Source: Cordia subcordata | Taxonomy: Eukaryota; Streptophyta; Magnoliopsida; Boraginales; Cordiaceae | NCBI GenBank assembly: GCA_028554755.1 | Contig: JAPTOF010000019.1 | Span: 8,132,001-8,196,000, forward strand | Reading direction: 5' to 3' | Length of the DNA stretch: 64,000 nucleotides | In this document: piece by piece, positions 48,681 through 61,500 of the stretch | Position numbering within the stretch: position 1 is the first letter of the stretch | Layout: each line of letters begins with the position of its first letter | Position numbers and translations under genes: made by a program | Notes under the pieces: model-generated | The model's input: the letters and a program-made list of their open reading frames with translations, nothing else | Told to the model about the DNA's origin: nothing | Databases searched by the model: none

Positions 48681-49886
48681 CAGACTATTGAACTTAGCGT
48701 AAGAAGAGAAAAAAGAAAAAAAAAAAGGAGAAAAAGAAGGAAAAGAAGTCTCAAGAAAATAAAGGCTTAGAAGCATTATGTTTCGTCTCACATGTTCGGA
48801 TAAGGCTTATAAGCATTAAATACAGGGAGAGGAAGTTTGTTCTGAGCGTTAAAATTTAGACATTTTTTCCTGCATTCGTGGGAGCTCTCTCTTGGTCGAT
48901 TGAGACAGCCGCACTTGCATGAAGATAAAAATTGACCACATAATATTGTTAATTAATTAATTAAAAAGAAAACATATAGGCCAAAAAGTAAACAAGAAAG
49001 AAAGATGATCGGACGGCTAATAAGTAAAGGAATCAGGACGTCAATTCGTATATCATGTACATTCTCATCCATGCATAATTTTGCCTGCAATAAACACCTC
49101 CCCCCAGTGCACGTTTCCACCTTTAATAAATTCATAGATTTATTTATTTATTAATAATTATAAAAATATTATTCTCTTTTATTACCACATTAATTATTTA
49201 TAATTAATCTCCCATTTGTGACCGCCTCACAAGTTTCCTTCTAGTCATTTTCCTTCTAGACCCCTTCCTCTTCAACCCCCCTTTACCTTTCATTTGCTTG
49301 GACTTTCACACTGCATTTTGTAATAAACCTCTTGTTTTCTTTTCAAACCATTCATCATCTCAAACCCAATAGCGAGGATTATTTGGTGGTGATTACAAAG
49401 AATTAAGGTATACTTTTAGCTACATATATATACACACACACACACACACAAACACACCCTCACACACACATCTTGAACTTATTAACAGGTATATTTGTTG
49501 AGCTACTTGATATTTTGCTTTCTTTTATATATATATATATATATATGCTTTGTAACTATATTCTCCAGGAAGTGGTGTGGGTTCTCTGAAATGTGTCCCA
49601 ACTCCATGGCCAGCCAATATTTTCTCGTTTTCTTGCTTCTTTGGTTTTCTGTGCACTACTTAATTATAATGATTATGGACTTTTCAAGTTTTATCTTTAA
49701 TATATGATCTCCGTTTTTTCTTAGAATTATTGGGTTTTTTTCTTTTTTTATTTTCTTGAAGAAAAGATTATGTAGAATTGAAATGTGTGAATGCATATAA
49801 TATGCATATATATACATACATACATATATACATATATATACATACATACATATACACACACACACATAGAGTTGTAAGTAAACATT

Positions 49887-49889
<3 letters not shown>
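48681..49889. other. upstream region of the PLATZ gene
   Basis: Contains a (CA)n tract (49432-49465), a (TA)n tract (49527-49546) and alternating TA/CA sequence (49796-49866). It probably holds the promoter and a 5'-leader intron of the PLATZ gene, but no TATA box can be singled out among the TA repeats. Confidence 0.45.

Positions 49890-49919
<30 letters not shown>
49890..49919 (+). repeat. (TC)n microsatellite in the PLATZ 5' leader
   Basis: About 15 uninterrupted TC units ending 37 bp before the ATG. CT/GA tracts in plant 5' leaders often bind BBR/BPC GAGA factors; here that is inference only. Confidence 0.85.
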
Positions 49920-49922
<3 letters not shown>

Positions 49923-49955
49923 GTAGGTGTGTGTGTGATCAGTCCAGTCTTGGCA

Positions 49956-51212
49956 ATGGGGAACTATGATTTGGAACCGCCATGGTTGATACCAATGCTG
50001 AAAGCTGACTACTTCATTCCATGCCCAGTCCATGGGGATGCCCATAAAAATGAATGCAACATGTATTGCTTGGACTGTGTGGGAAATGCTATTTGCTCTT
50101 ACTGTTTAATCCATCACAAGGACCATCGAGTGGTTCAGGTAGATTATATATCATTATAGTTATTTCGGTTCTCGGTTTCTTTTTGGGATCAGTGAGTAGC
50201 TCACGTGGCTGATCCGGACAACAGGAAAAAAGTAACTGTTTCTAGTTTCTTTTCGTATGTTGTGATTGTTGTGATCTTTGTTTATGTAGATAAGACGATC
50301 TTCTTACCACAATGTGGTGAGGGTTAGTGAAATTCAGAGGTATATCGACATTTCTTGTATCCAGACATACATTATCAACAGTGCTAAGATTGTGTTTCTC
50401 AATGAACGTCCACAACCTCGGCCTGGTAAAGGTGTTATCAACACTTGTGAGATCTGCGGCAGAAGCCTTCCTGACATCTTTAGGTTCTGCTCACTTGGTT
50501 GCAAGGTATGCATTTGAGTGCATGATAACGTAGTGCAATAAATTGGTTTTGGTGGCAAGAACGTGATTCATACTTAGGCTGTTTGGATGGTTTTTTCTTT
50601 AGAATTATCTCTATCGCTTTTGAAAAAAGTGCTTCTGCTTTTGAAAAGTTAAACTTGAGTTTTTCTAGAGTCCCCCCGGGGGAAAACCATCGCAAATACT
50701 AATTTCAAAAGAATGTGAACTTTTTCAGCCTTTTTCATGAAAAAAGCTAATTTAGACAGACCCTTATTTTATCAGTGGAATATATTTTTGGTTTAAGGTT
50801 GGAACTTTTCATAATTATACATTGTTTGACGATAGCCGATCCGGTTTACCTAGTGGGATAAGGTTTGATTTGATAATGTACACGTCTTGTTTATTTCGCG
50901 CAGCTTAATTGCATGAAGATGGGTGATCAGGAGCTCACATTCATGCTGAGGCCGCCCAAACACAACGGGGAAGCTCTCCTTGGATCCGACACTGAAGATT
51001 CATCAACCCTTAAGAAGATCCGGAAGGCACATGAAAATGTGCTTACAATTTCACTCGACCATGTTCACAACAATGGCGGTACAGAAAAGTCATCATCGTA
51101 TTCAACGTCTGGAGACGAGACTATCAACAATATCTCCCCTGCAACCCCTCCCATTTACAGTCACGGGAATTCCAGTAGAAGGAAAGGCATTCCGCATCGG
51201 GCACCATTCTGA
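49956..51212 (+). CDS. PLATZ zinc-dependent DNA-binding protein (3 exons, 235 aa)
   Basis: Plant AT-rich sequence- and zinc-binding protein, a nuclear transcription regulator. Exons: 49956-50138, 50290-50505, 50904-51212 (708 nt, phases 0/0). The first zinc region resembles a B-box: C23, H26, C38, C41, C47, C50, H54, H57 ([24 protein letters not shown]). A conserved block [16 protein letters not shown] follows, then a second cluster C114, C117, C128, C132 ([20 protein letters not shown]). The C-terminal 100 residues are Ser/Asn-rich, basic and probably disordered. The start is the first ATG in frame and gives the family-typical EPPWL opening. Intron 2 carries a small inverted-repeat element. 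The gene looks intact; length is usual for the family. Confidence 0.94.
50577..50765. mobile_element. GTTTGGATT-type element, copy f, in PLATZ intron 2
   Basis: Left GGCTGTTTGGATGG; right, inverted, GGGTCTGTCTAAATTAGC. CTTA flanks both ends, suggesting a TTA-containing target duplication. It makes up about half of the 398-bp intron. Confidence 0.65.
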
Positions 51213-52911
51213 TATGGGAGAATCGAGAACATCGTCAGATCCATATAACCGTCCAGTAACGTTGCACTAAAAGGTCTATATACATTATACATACAAAAGG
51301 TTAGATGCTCTGTCAACTTTTTAGGTCTGTCTTAAAAGGAGGAAAAAGAAGCAAAGAAAAATACACAAGAATATGCTTTGATATGCTAGATACATTTGTG
51401 GTACGTGAATGCTATGGTGGTTGAACGTGACATGTTCAGAAGCATTTAGCTAGTATCTTTGGTGTATATACATATACAATATATACGTGTATATACATAT
51501 ACAATATATGTATGTATATATTGTATATTGATAGCCTGATAAAAATATATATATATATATATATATATATAAGGCCCTTTTGTATTCGTTTTGTTTGTGG
51601 TCTCTTTTTGTCCATATAGAAATGGATGGACAGAAAATACGGCTAGGTTGATAGTACAATGAAATGTACTTTTAACTTGCGCACATGTATATACATGCTA
51701 ATTCTAGAATTTGTACGGGAAAAATGATCAATTGAAGCTAAGTAGTTTCTACTTGTAATTGACATTGTGAATGAGTTATCGATTCTCCATCTCATGACCC
51801 TCTCTAAACAAAAATATTAGAGAAATTTCTTTGTTTAAATTAGTTTCTATGTAATCGACTTTCCTCTTTTTTGGAAAAAAAAAATAATAAATTTGGTGGT
51901 TCATATTCTAATGTATGCACGCACAGATACATGGAGATTCCTTGCATGTTTTGGTTTGTTATTATGTCCTTTCTGTCGGGGGTAGTTAGCCAATTTGTCC
52001 TGCACTCTCTTTTGCCATGGCAATGAATGAATTTTTCACACATTTAATGCTTGAAAAGAGTGAGAGGACATTATATAGTAAAGAGGTCAAGTATTTAACT
52101 ATATAGTGTATAGTGTAGGGGTCGATTCGATGCAAAAAGGAGGCACGAATGGACTAGTAAAAGACACCAACCTCTTCCTCATTTGGACCCATTAGTGTCG
52201 GTGATAATCAAGTGACCAAGATTGCAATTATGGAAATAACTATTTAGAAACTAAATTGCAATAATAATTGTTTATCTTGAACTAGGTTACAAAGTTAATC
52301 TTTAGAGACAAGGGGTTTTGTACTTTTGTTTTCAACCAAGCTGATGCTTGTTTCGGCTGAGATCATGTGTTTCGAAATCGGACACTTTTCAGCTTGATTA
52401 GTAATTATATTTTCGTTCTTTAAGTATTAAAAAAAAAAATTGGATTGTATATCGCTTCTAGAAGTTTGATACATGAAAATATTGCTAGGTTATTTTTTTT
52501 TGTATTTAGTGTTTTTGCTTTTATTGAGAACAATAAATTAAATATTTCATAATTGACCCGAGTTAAAATAATAGAAATATATAGAATTTGTATGGACACG
52601 TAGCTGGATTTCTGGCTTAGTAGTAGCGAGTTGAATGAGAATGTAGTTTATTAGTTAATAATTTGTAGCATGTGTGGGACCAAAATATAGATGAGGAAGT
52701 TAGTAGATTTCTTTTGCCATCAACTTTACGGGATCCTAGTATGGGGAGATTTCTTCAAAATCAAAGTAAAAGGCTCGTCTCATTAAGTGGGTTAAGAAAT
52801 AATATAAATTTAGTCTTAATTACTCGTTTCTGTTAAGATTCATCTTCGTTTTTTCCAAGATTCATCTAATTAAGTTACTAAGCGTCGGATGGTATAAACT
52901 AGAAAGTGTTA
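51213..52911. other. 3' flank of the PLATZ gene, no other gene seen
   Basis: Has two runs of alternating TA/CA: 51466-51530, where GTATATACATATACAATATA is repeated, and an (AT)n tract at 51547-51571. These probably lie in or near the PLATZ 3' untranslated region. No conserved frame. Confidence 0.5.
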
Positions 52912-53121
52912 GGGCTCGTTTGGATTAGCAAAAGTGCTGTTTTTAACAGTATTTTTTTATAAGTTAAAATTTTTTATTTTTAAAAAAAACTGTATTCGAA
53001 TTTTTTTTAGAGTTTTAATTTTTTTGGAAGTTAAATTAATTAATTATTGTAAATTTAATGTAATTTTTTTTTAAAAAAAGTATTTTTTCTTGAAAAAAAG
53101 AGTTAATCCAAATAGGCTCTT
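52912..53121. mobile_element. GTTTGGATT-type element, copy g
   Basis: Left GGCTCGTTTGGATTAGC; right, inverted, GAGCCTATTTGGATTAACTC. TTAG occurs at both borders (52909-52912 and 53120-53123), a possible TTA target duplication. The best preserved copy. Confidence 0.7.
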
Positions 53122-53163
53122 AGTACTCATTTTGTTGAAAATCATACGATCATCTTGTATAGA

Positions 53164-53170
53164 GCAATAT

Positions 53171-53220
<50 letters not shown>
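53164..53220 (+). repeat. (TA)n(GA)n compound microsatellite
   Basis: About 9 TA followed by some 17 GA units; no associated gene. Confidence 0.9.
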
Positions 53221-53221
<1 letters not shown>

Positions 53222-54438
53222 AAAAAACAAACTTTTGATGACCAAATTCTTGCTGATAGATTGTGAAATTAGGAGTAATTTAATTGATTAAAATTATTTA
53301 TTTTAAAAGTAACTTTTTGTATTTAAATTTTGTTAAGAACAAGATATTAAATTGGAGATGGGAGATTTGTAAAAAAAAAAAAGCCTTAATTCAAATCTCG
53401 TGTTAAAGGATGTTGACTAGGGGACAAAGGAGATTTGTATAGGAAAAAGAAAAAAGTTCTTGGTGATAGATTACATGTTTTCTTTTTCTTGTGTAGGATA
53501 ATATAGAGAAATTTGATTCTTTCAATTTCTATCTGAGTTGGGTGGTTAAAATCATAGACATTTCTTGTCATGCAGAGGCTTAGGGGACACGTAACACCGA
53601 CTAGGGAGAGTGACATGGACAAATACATATTCGTCTTCCTTTGTACCAAATGCTACACGCTTTGACTTTTCATCACTTATCTTTTGACCACACCATCATT
53701 GTACATCATTCGATCTTTGCTATTTGACAAGTGGACTCTATAGCCCTAGCTAGATTATAATCCAACAGGCAAATTCAGATCCTTCTTCATGTCCTTGAAA
53801 ATCTGCCATGTTGGGTTTGTTCGGCATGGCTAACTGTCCGAATAATTAATAGTTATTTGAATAATTAATAATTATTATTTTTTAATGTTTATCAGATAAT
53901 TATTTAGTTAATTGATTAAATAAAATATATTTAATAAAATTAATTATTAGATGAGTTAATAAATACAAAATGGTTAAAAAGACATTGTTATCTTGTTGTT
54001 ATTGTTATGATAATTATAATTATTAATATTACTGTTGGAATGAAATGATTTATTTTATAATTAGATATATAAAAATATTATTAAAACATAATAAAATTAT
54101 TTTTTTGATAAAGCATTTATATCAATATTATTAAAAAATATTTGTAATAGATTGTTGTCAAACTAAAATGATAAATAGACTAATAAAGCTGATACTTTTT
54201 CTAGTATATTATAGAATTTGAAATTATTGCTTTTATTACATTTGTGAAAGAATAGACAAAAATGTTGAGGGAGAGTGAAGAAAGACTATAATTGCCAAAA
54301 GAAAGCGAAGAAAGAGTACAATTGCTAAAAAAAAAAAAAGATAATAATTAATTTTATTATTAATTATTATAAAATGCCATTCAGATGGGTGTTATTTTTT
54401 GTTGGGACTTTAAAGCAACTCCAAAATTTTGTAGTATA
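53221..54438. other. intergenic, no gene seen
   Basis: AT-rich with poly-A and poly-T tracts and no supported feature. Confidence 0.5.
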
Positions 54439-54450
54439 AAATGCCACCTT

Positions 54451-54627
54451 TTTTTTTTTTTTTTTTAATAACGGAGGAAGCCATGGCGAGGCTGTGGCGG
54501 AAAAGCGGAACCGCCACTAGTTGGAAAACGCCGGGTATGAATCGCGCATGAGCCGTCTCGGGTAAGGCGGAAGTCGGTGGGTGGCGCAAAAATCTTAGCG
54601 GGGCGCCATGAAACATTCCCACCTCGC
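54451..54627 (-). mobile_element. SINE-like retroposon with perfect 12-bp target duplication
   Basis: AAATGCCACCTT occurs immediately before (54439-54450) and after (54628-54639) this 177-bp insert. On the minus strand the insert ends in A16 after a GC-rich body of about 160 bp (rich in GGCG, GCCGC and CGCC) in strongly AT-rich surroundings. Long direct flanks plus an A-tail are the signature of LINE-driven retroposition. Pol III boxes are weak: GATTCATACC only loosely resembles a B-box, and no good A-box sits at the expected distance. It could therefore be an atypical SINE or a small processed retrocopy. Confidence 0.75.
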
Positions 54628-54639
54628 AAATGCCACCTT

Positions 54640-56226
54640 ATTAAACACATATATTTGCAGGGGTGGCCACGTTAACATGCGAGTGCAGTGGAGTTTTGGA
54701 CACGTCGTGCGTGGTGATGATTGCAGCTGCTGTTGGTCCCGCTGCTGACACTTAATTCCCAGGATGTGCCTTTGTTGCCGTGGGCTGTCCTTTTACTCAA
54801 GCCTCAGGTAACAAATGTGAAGATAGAAAAGTCTTGGTGATCATTAATCCCAATTACTATTTGTCTAAAAGTTAATAACTTCATAAGTGAAATTTAATTA
54901 TATGTATAAAATATTATTAAAATAAAATAATATTAGTGATCAAGATTTTATTAGTTGAAGTGGTTGTAGTCTTATTTTTGTAAGGAGGTGAATTGAGAGC
55001 GACTTAGAACCAATAGAAAGTCCAAAATAGAGTTCACGAATTGGAAAGCTCTTTGAATCTTGTTTCCTTCCGTGGTACGCCCTTGAGAGTAGCCAAATTC
55101 TGGATCCAACTTCGAGAATCAAGGGATAATTACAATGTTAAGTCCATCTACGAGAGCTCGCTCACGCTTGGTTTATTAACATCCTTGATCATGTCGGATA
55201 TATCTGGTTTCCATAGGAGACGAGTTCCATGTAGCTAGTGAGTATGAGTTAATACCGGAAAGAGTACTTATTAGAGGACTTTTCCTTCAACGGTCCTGGC
55301 CGGATTTAGTTAGTCTCAAGTAAAATATAATTTGGGACTATTCTAGTTCAAAAAAAAAAATGAATATCCTAGCTCGTCAAAACAAAAAATAATGTTAGCG
55401 TATGATTGGCGCAACACATGAGGTTTCATTTAAGTTTTGTAATATCTAAGTTTTACAACTAAAAAATATTATAGATTTTACTTTGCTTTAATGAATTTGT
55501 AGAATTGTAAATCAAATTAATATGTTTTCGATAAGTTAAATGAAAATTTCATTTTAATTGTAGTTTATTCTAAACATATTTGAGTGCGTAACGTAAAGTA
55601 ACGATTCCTCATATCGATTCCCGAAAAGAATTATATACTGTATGTCCATATATCATCCCCTGGCATCTAAAATCGCATTTGCCCCTCTTTCGTGGTATAA
55701 AAATTATAAATTATAAAATTAATGCATAGATTTTGGTCATCACTTTCTCAATATATGTAATTAAGAAAATTTGAGAGAAAATCATGAAGCATGTTTAGTA
55801 GTATAAGTATTGAGACCTGAAGAGTTTTTCTTTTTGTTGATAGAAAAAAAAAATTTGGGAGACCTCAAGAGTTAGCACCAAAAGTCTAATCAATCTATCA
55901 ACAAAAAGATAAATGATTGAATGTAAATTCTCTCAAAGTTACTATGATTAAGCTATTTTTTAAAGCCGTTATTTCTCACATATGGAGGATGAGAAATAGG
56001 ATTCATGCTTTGAACACCATATGTAAGGAACAAATGTTTGCTAATATTTCTTTTATTGTAAAGTGCTCAAATTTGCTCTAATAGAAAATATGCTAACAGT
56101 AGAGAAAATAGGTGAATGTGTAATGTTTGGAACGTGGACTCGAATATCTTGGCATAGGCTCTTTTGACTCCACTTTCTACTCTTGTAAAGTTTTCTTGTG
56201 AAATGAAAGTATTTGCTTATTTAACA

Positions 56227-56257
<31 letters not shown>

Positions 56258-56889
56258 TATATAAGTGTATATTGTTCACTACATCTAATATTATACGTAA
56301 CTCACTATATTTGACATTTTAGATGACCCATTAAGTTAGATTTTAAATAGTCTGTTAACCATAATGAGCCCGGCCCATTTCCGTCAACAGTCTGGGCCAC
56401 GTGTTGCGTCCCTTCTCTTTCTTTCATTTCATTTCCTTCATTTTTCTTCAAGAGATGGTTTGGCCCATTTGCCCCAGCAGATTCTTTACAACCCAACCCC
56501 CCGGGGGAAACTTTACCTCCCTTAAGGTTGGCTTTTGTGAGTCTTGCCCTCCCTTCCAGTCTGTTTGCGTGTATTTTCTTATGAATATTAATTTTATTTG
56601 TATATGTGGTTGAAAAATTCATTTGTCTTTTGCTTGAGTTTTCTTAATGCTATTACAATTCCAATTTAGAAAAAAAATTATTTGTGGTTTAGGAATTCAT
56701 TTTTTTTTCCATGCATTTTCTAATTAATGCTACTACAATATCAATAATAGAATACACTATCGAATCGCTAAATTTATGATAACGGGCACTTAATAGTAGG
56801 TTTCGAATTGTTATACATGCGTTTTCCTTTAGAAGATTTATTGTAAATCATTGGTTTTGAGGAATGAGAACTGAATGCTTACTGCTTAC
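54640..56889. other. intergenic, no gene seen
   Basis: AT-rich. The stretch 54970-55240 is less AT-rich but its frames show no conserved domain. An (AT)n tract lies at 56227-56252. Confidence 0.5.

Positions 56890-56960
<71 letters not shown>
56890..56960 (+). repeat. (AAT)n microsatellite, about 23 units
   Basis: Uninterrupted TAA/AAT run of about 70 bp, long enough to be highly polymorphic. Confidence 0.95.
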
Positions 56961-58256
56961 TTCTATGTTAACTTCTTCCACTTTAGGATCTTTTATATAT
57001 TTCAGTTCATGCTTCACTTAATACATTTTCCTAATGCTATATAAGAATAATGTGGACAATTTTATATATTTTTCCATTTGTCTGGTCAAAGCCGTTGAAG
57101 AAGATAGAATCAAATTTTATCTAAATAGCTGCCAAGTGTCAAAAAAAAAAAACAAAAGTTTTTAAGTGGATAGAAAATGTGGTAGTAAAAGTACAAAACA
57201 ATTAAACAAGAAAAGGAAGCTTGAGTGAATAGTGTTCTCAGAATCGAAAAATATTATCTGACCCACGATTTTACAGAGTTCTCCAAAATTAATTTTTTGG
57301 GGCCTAGAATTTTTAGCACATTTGCGAAAAAGCCCAGCCTCAAGTTTCACCAACGGAAATTTCCAGAAAGCTTAGCCTCAAATGTTTGATTGTCTTGAGC
57401 ACACGCAAGCCCAAGTTGCTGTTAACAAATACTATCCACAAATTCATGGCTCTCGAATACAAAATACTAACATCCACGTATTCATTTTCTCAAAGAAAAT
57501 ACATACCGAAAAAGACAGAGAAAAAAGCCTTAAAACTATAGTTTAGTTGTAAAGCTTCGTACTTTGGAATATACGAGTCTTTGAATATGTATCACTAATA
57601 CAGATAGGCAGAGAATCACTGTTAATCCTTTTATATATATATATATATATATATATAATATCCTAACATTTAATATTTATACTAAAATGTTTTACCTTCC
57701 CTAAAACATAAATATGAATAAGGTGTAAAATGAATTATCAAAGTATATGAAGTTCTCTATTTAAAGGTAAAATTAATTATCCTGTAATATAAAATTATTT
57801 ATGAAGCAATATTAGGGTTCATTTCTTCAACTTACTTTAAATATGTCTATTTATTTAGAAGTTAACAGAATGATGTTAAGATACATTAGGTAAAGGAAAT
57901 AAATCATTTACAAACTAGTTGAACTAGTTCTTAGGTAAGGCAGTAGCGGCCTTACCTTATAAGGAAGAAAACATAACTTCAAATTATGAAGATTCAATTG
58001 TTTGGATTTTTTTTTTTTGGTGAGCTCGACTCAATAGAAATTAATCTATTATGATTTCGGGATACTGTAGCTCAAAGCGAAAAAAATAAATAAATAAGCT
58101 TTTATTGGACTTAGTGACTAATTAACAATTACTACATTACTATTTAACAACATGACCAACATTACCATAACACAAATTAAATTAGTTACATGAATCTACA
58201 ATAACAAACTTGTTTTCGTGCACGCAAGGATCACTTGCTAGTACTCTTATCAAAAA
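56961..58256. other. upstream region of the catalase gene, no gene seen
   Basis: AT-rich with an (AT)n tract at 57632-57657. No coding evidence on either strand. Confidence 0.5.
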
Positions 58257-58316
58257 AATGTGTAAAAGGGAAAGCACAAATAATAAAATGTGTAAAACGG
58301 AAAGCACAAATAATAA
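58257..58316 (+). repeat. 30-bp perfect tandem duplication upstream of catalase
   Basis: The 30-bp unit starting AATGTGTAAAAGGGAAAGCA occurs twice in tandem, with one G/C difference. It includes AAAG (Dof-type) cores and lies about 200-260 bp upstream of the catalase ATG. Confidence 0.85.
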
Positions 58317-58393
58317 ATCCTTTTACACACAAAATTAAAGTAAATGTAAAACTGGGCACGTAAGCATCAATTAGATAGTTGGACAAAATTAAA

Positions 58394-58403
58394 TTTATAA
58401 AAT
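58394..58403 (+). promoter_or_regulatory. putative TATA box of the catalase gene
   Basis: TTTATAAAAT about 120 bp upstream of the ATG at 58520; a leader of some 90 nt would follow. A G-box-like ACGT core (GGCACGTAAG) lies about 45 bp further upstream. Confidence 0.6.
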
Positions 58404-58519
58404 GGTGAACCATTCCCTCCACTTCTTATCCCACAGGGCACCACCAACACGCATAATCTCTCCCATTTCATTTCTGGTCTCTTGTATACTTCCTCTCTTC
58501 AGGTCCTGAGAAGCCATAA

Positions 58520-61500
58520 ATGGATCCGTACAAGGTAAACAAGCTTGGCTCTTCTCAATGCTTCACCTCTTTTTTCTACTCTTTTCATGTTTTGGCTTTA
58601 TTTTGTAATTAACTCGTATATATATGTGTTTTCTTTTTCTTTTTTGGGATTTAGTATCGGCCATCAAGTGCCTTCAACTCTCCATTCTTCACTACAAATT
58701 CCGGTGCTCCTGTTTGGAACAACAACTCATCTCTTACTGTTGGTTCCCGAGGTATAAAGTGTGCTCTTTTTGCATGTGTTTTCTCGATTTCAAATGACAA
58801 AAGTTATCACTGAATTACACTCTCTTGTCGCATTTGCATGCGTCTTGCTTTAGCAGAAGTTCTTGTGCTGTGCATTGGCTTTCTTGATAGGAACTAAATT
58901 GAAAATTCGACTGCCGAATACAATTAGCGACCGATTTTGCGACTGCTAAATACATTTGCCGATGTGGGTGTACGTTGATAATTCTTTTTGCAAAATGATG
59001 CATGATAGGTCCAATCCTACTTGAAGACTATCATTTGGTGGAGAAGCTCGCGAATTTCGACAGGGAACGCATCCCCGAACGCGTTGTCCACGCAAGAGGA
59101 GCAAGCGCAAAGGGGTTTTTTGAAGTGACTCATGACATAACACACCTCACCTGCGCTGATTTCCTTCGTGCTCCTGGTGTTCAGACCCCTGTCATTGTGA
59201 GGTTTTCCACTGTTATCCATGAGCGAGGCAGCCCTGAAACCTTGAGGGACCCTCGAGGCTTTGCAGTCAAGTTCTACACCAGAGAGGTATGCTTTAGTTT
59301 TTAATGTATATTTCAAGTAAATTGATCAATTTTGTATGCTTCTGCCATGAATGTTTGCTGTCATTTGGTTTGGACTCGCATAAGGTATAGGTGGCTGGAC
59401 TGTAGTTGTTTAGAAATTCTCCAATACAGTATTTTACTCTCTATGTATGTTTTGCCACAGCTGTATAAAATCACCTATGCTCTCGAAACTCACTAATATA
59501 AAGGTTTTATGTGACTTTGACAAAACACAAAGGACTATAAGATATAATTTATTTCATTATATACTCTCTTGTTCTTAGCTGTTTCTGTTTTTCGCGGGCA
59601 AAAGAAGTAGACTTCATATGTTAGTGGGGATCACATGATGTGAGAATTAGAAGCTAACGGCATCGAGGTCCAAGTCTACACCTTTACCCCTTTTCCCAAC
59701 CCACCCAAAAAGCGCACATTTAAGTGTTATTGGTATATTTGTTTATTATATTATATGTCTTTTTATGTGCACGCATATAGAAAAGATATTTGTATATTTA
59801 TTTATTATATATTAACATTTCACCATATGGTAATTACTTGCTAGACTGTAATTCTCATGGTACAAATAACTTTTTTCGATCTTAAAAATCAGCTATTTAC
59901 TAATGGCACCTGTACTTACTCTAATCTTTTTGCTCAAACAAAACTTGTGTGATCAGGGCAACTTTGATCTGGTCGGGAACAATTTCCCAGTCTTCTTCAT
60001 TCGCGACGGCATGAAGTTCCCAGACATGGTCCATGCCCTGAAGCCCAACCCCAAGTCTCACATCCAGGAAAATTGGAGAATCGTGGATTTCTTCTCCCAT
60101 CACCCGGAAAGTCTTCACATGTTCACTTTCCTCTTCGACGACATCGGCATTCCACAAGATTACAGGCACATGGATGGCTCCGGAGTCAACACCTACACTC
60201 TGATCAACGGCGCCGGGAAGGCGCACTACGTCAAGTTCCACTGGAAGCCTACCTGCGGCGTGAAGTCATTGCTGGAGGATGAAGCAATCCGGGTCGGAGG
60301 ATCCAATCACAGCCATGCTACTCAGGACCTTTACGACTCCATCATGGCAGGGAACTATCCGGAATGGAAGCTTTTCATCCAAACTATCGACCCTGATCAA
60401 GAGGACCAGTTCGATTTCGACCCTCTTGATGTGACCAAGACTTGGCCGGAGGATATATTGCCCTTGCAGCCTGTGGGGCGTTTGGTTCTGAACAAGAACA
60501 TTGACAATTTCTTCAATGAGAATGAGCAGTTGGCTTTTTGTCCTGGAATTGTTGTGCCGGGGATTTACTACTCGGACGATAAGTTGCTCCAGACCCGGAT
60601 TTTCTCCTACTCTGACACCCAGAGGCACCGGCTTGGACCCAATTATTTGCTGCTCCCTGCTAATGCACCTAAGAATGCTCATCACAACAATCACCATGAA
60701 GGTTTCATGAATTTCATGCAGAGGGATGAAGAGGTTCTCTTGCTCTCTCTATCTCTATTTAATTTTCTCCTTAATTCTTGTGCAGAGAATAATTTAGGCA
60801 TGACAATAATACTCCACCTCACCCTAATTTGTAAAAGTACTACAAGAATTGGGGTCGGGTTCTTGGCAAGAAATTTCCATCTGAGGTGGGGTAGGGGTTT
60901 TTACCTGGGTTGGAGTATGATTTATTGATCCCGCTCCACCGTATATATGTGTGCGTATATATATTATTTTTTTATTCTAATTGTATAATTTTATCGTTCT
61001 ATTATATGTATTATATTAATGACAAATTTTCTAATTTGGTGGTTAAAATTTATTATGCTACTTTAAAAACTAAAGTTTATATCTTTTTAGCAATAATTTA
61101 CAATATTTTTGTATTACGATCCGTACCTATTATTAACAGATAGGGGTTAATAAATAGAGGTTTTAATTCAGTTTTATCTTGTTGTGTTGCCGTGTTAACC
61201 TTGTTATCCGATAGGGGTACGAATGGTGTCAGATTTACCTTGATACCATATATAGAAAAATGGCAGGGGCAGAGATTTTTCTAACAAGTGTAGAAAAATG
61301 ATTAGCAAACCTCTCCCTATCTCACTCTATTGCCAATACTAGTAGAGATTCAGATTTTCACTCGGATGAGCAAATGTTGCTTAGTGCCTTCAAAATGATT
61401 TTACTTTAATTGTAGCCTGAAGCTATTTGAATGATAATATTTGTTTACAAAAATTTTCTAATTAATTTCCATTATCAGGTCAATTACTTCCCGTCAAGGT

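Noticed and set aside
49920..49955. Upstream in-frame extension of PLATZ (GTG start)
   Set aside because: Lacks an ATG and family conservation; the ATG at 49956 gives the usual N-terminus.
49656..50045. 129-codon minus-strand ORF with an Arg-Glu repeat
   Set aside because: Antisense of the (TC)n microsatellite and of PLATZ exon 1.
54410..54650. 61- and 70-codon minus-strand ORFs in the GC-rich patch
   Set aside because: They lie within the SINE-like insert and one reads into the poly(A) tract as poly-Lys; no domain.
59017..60697. Antisense ORFs of 99-143 codons over catalase exons
   Set aside because: The catalase frame explains the openness; the antisense proteins match nothing known to me.
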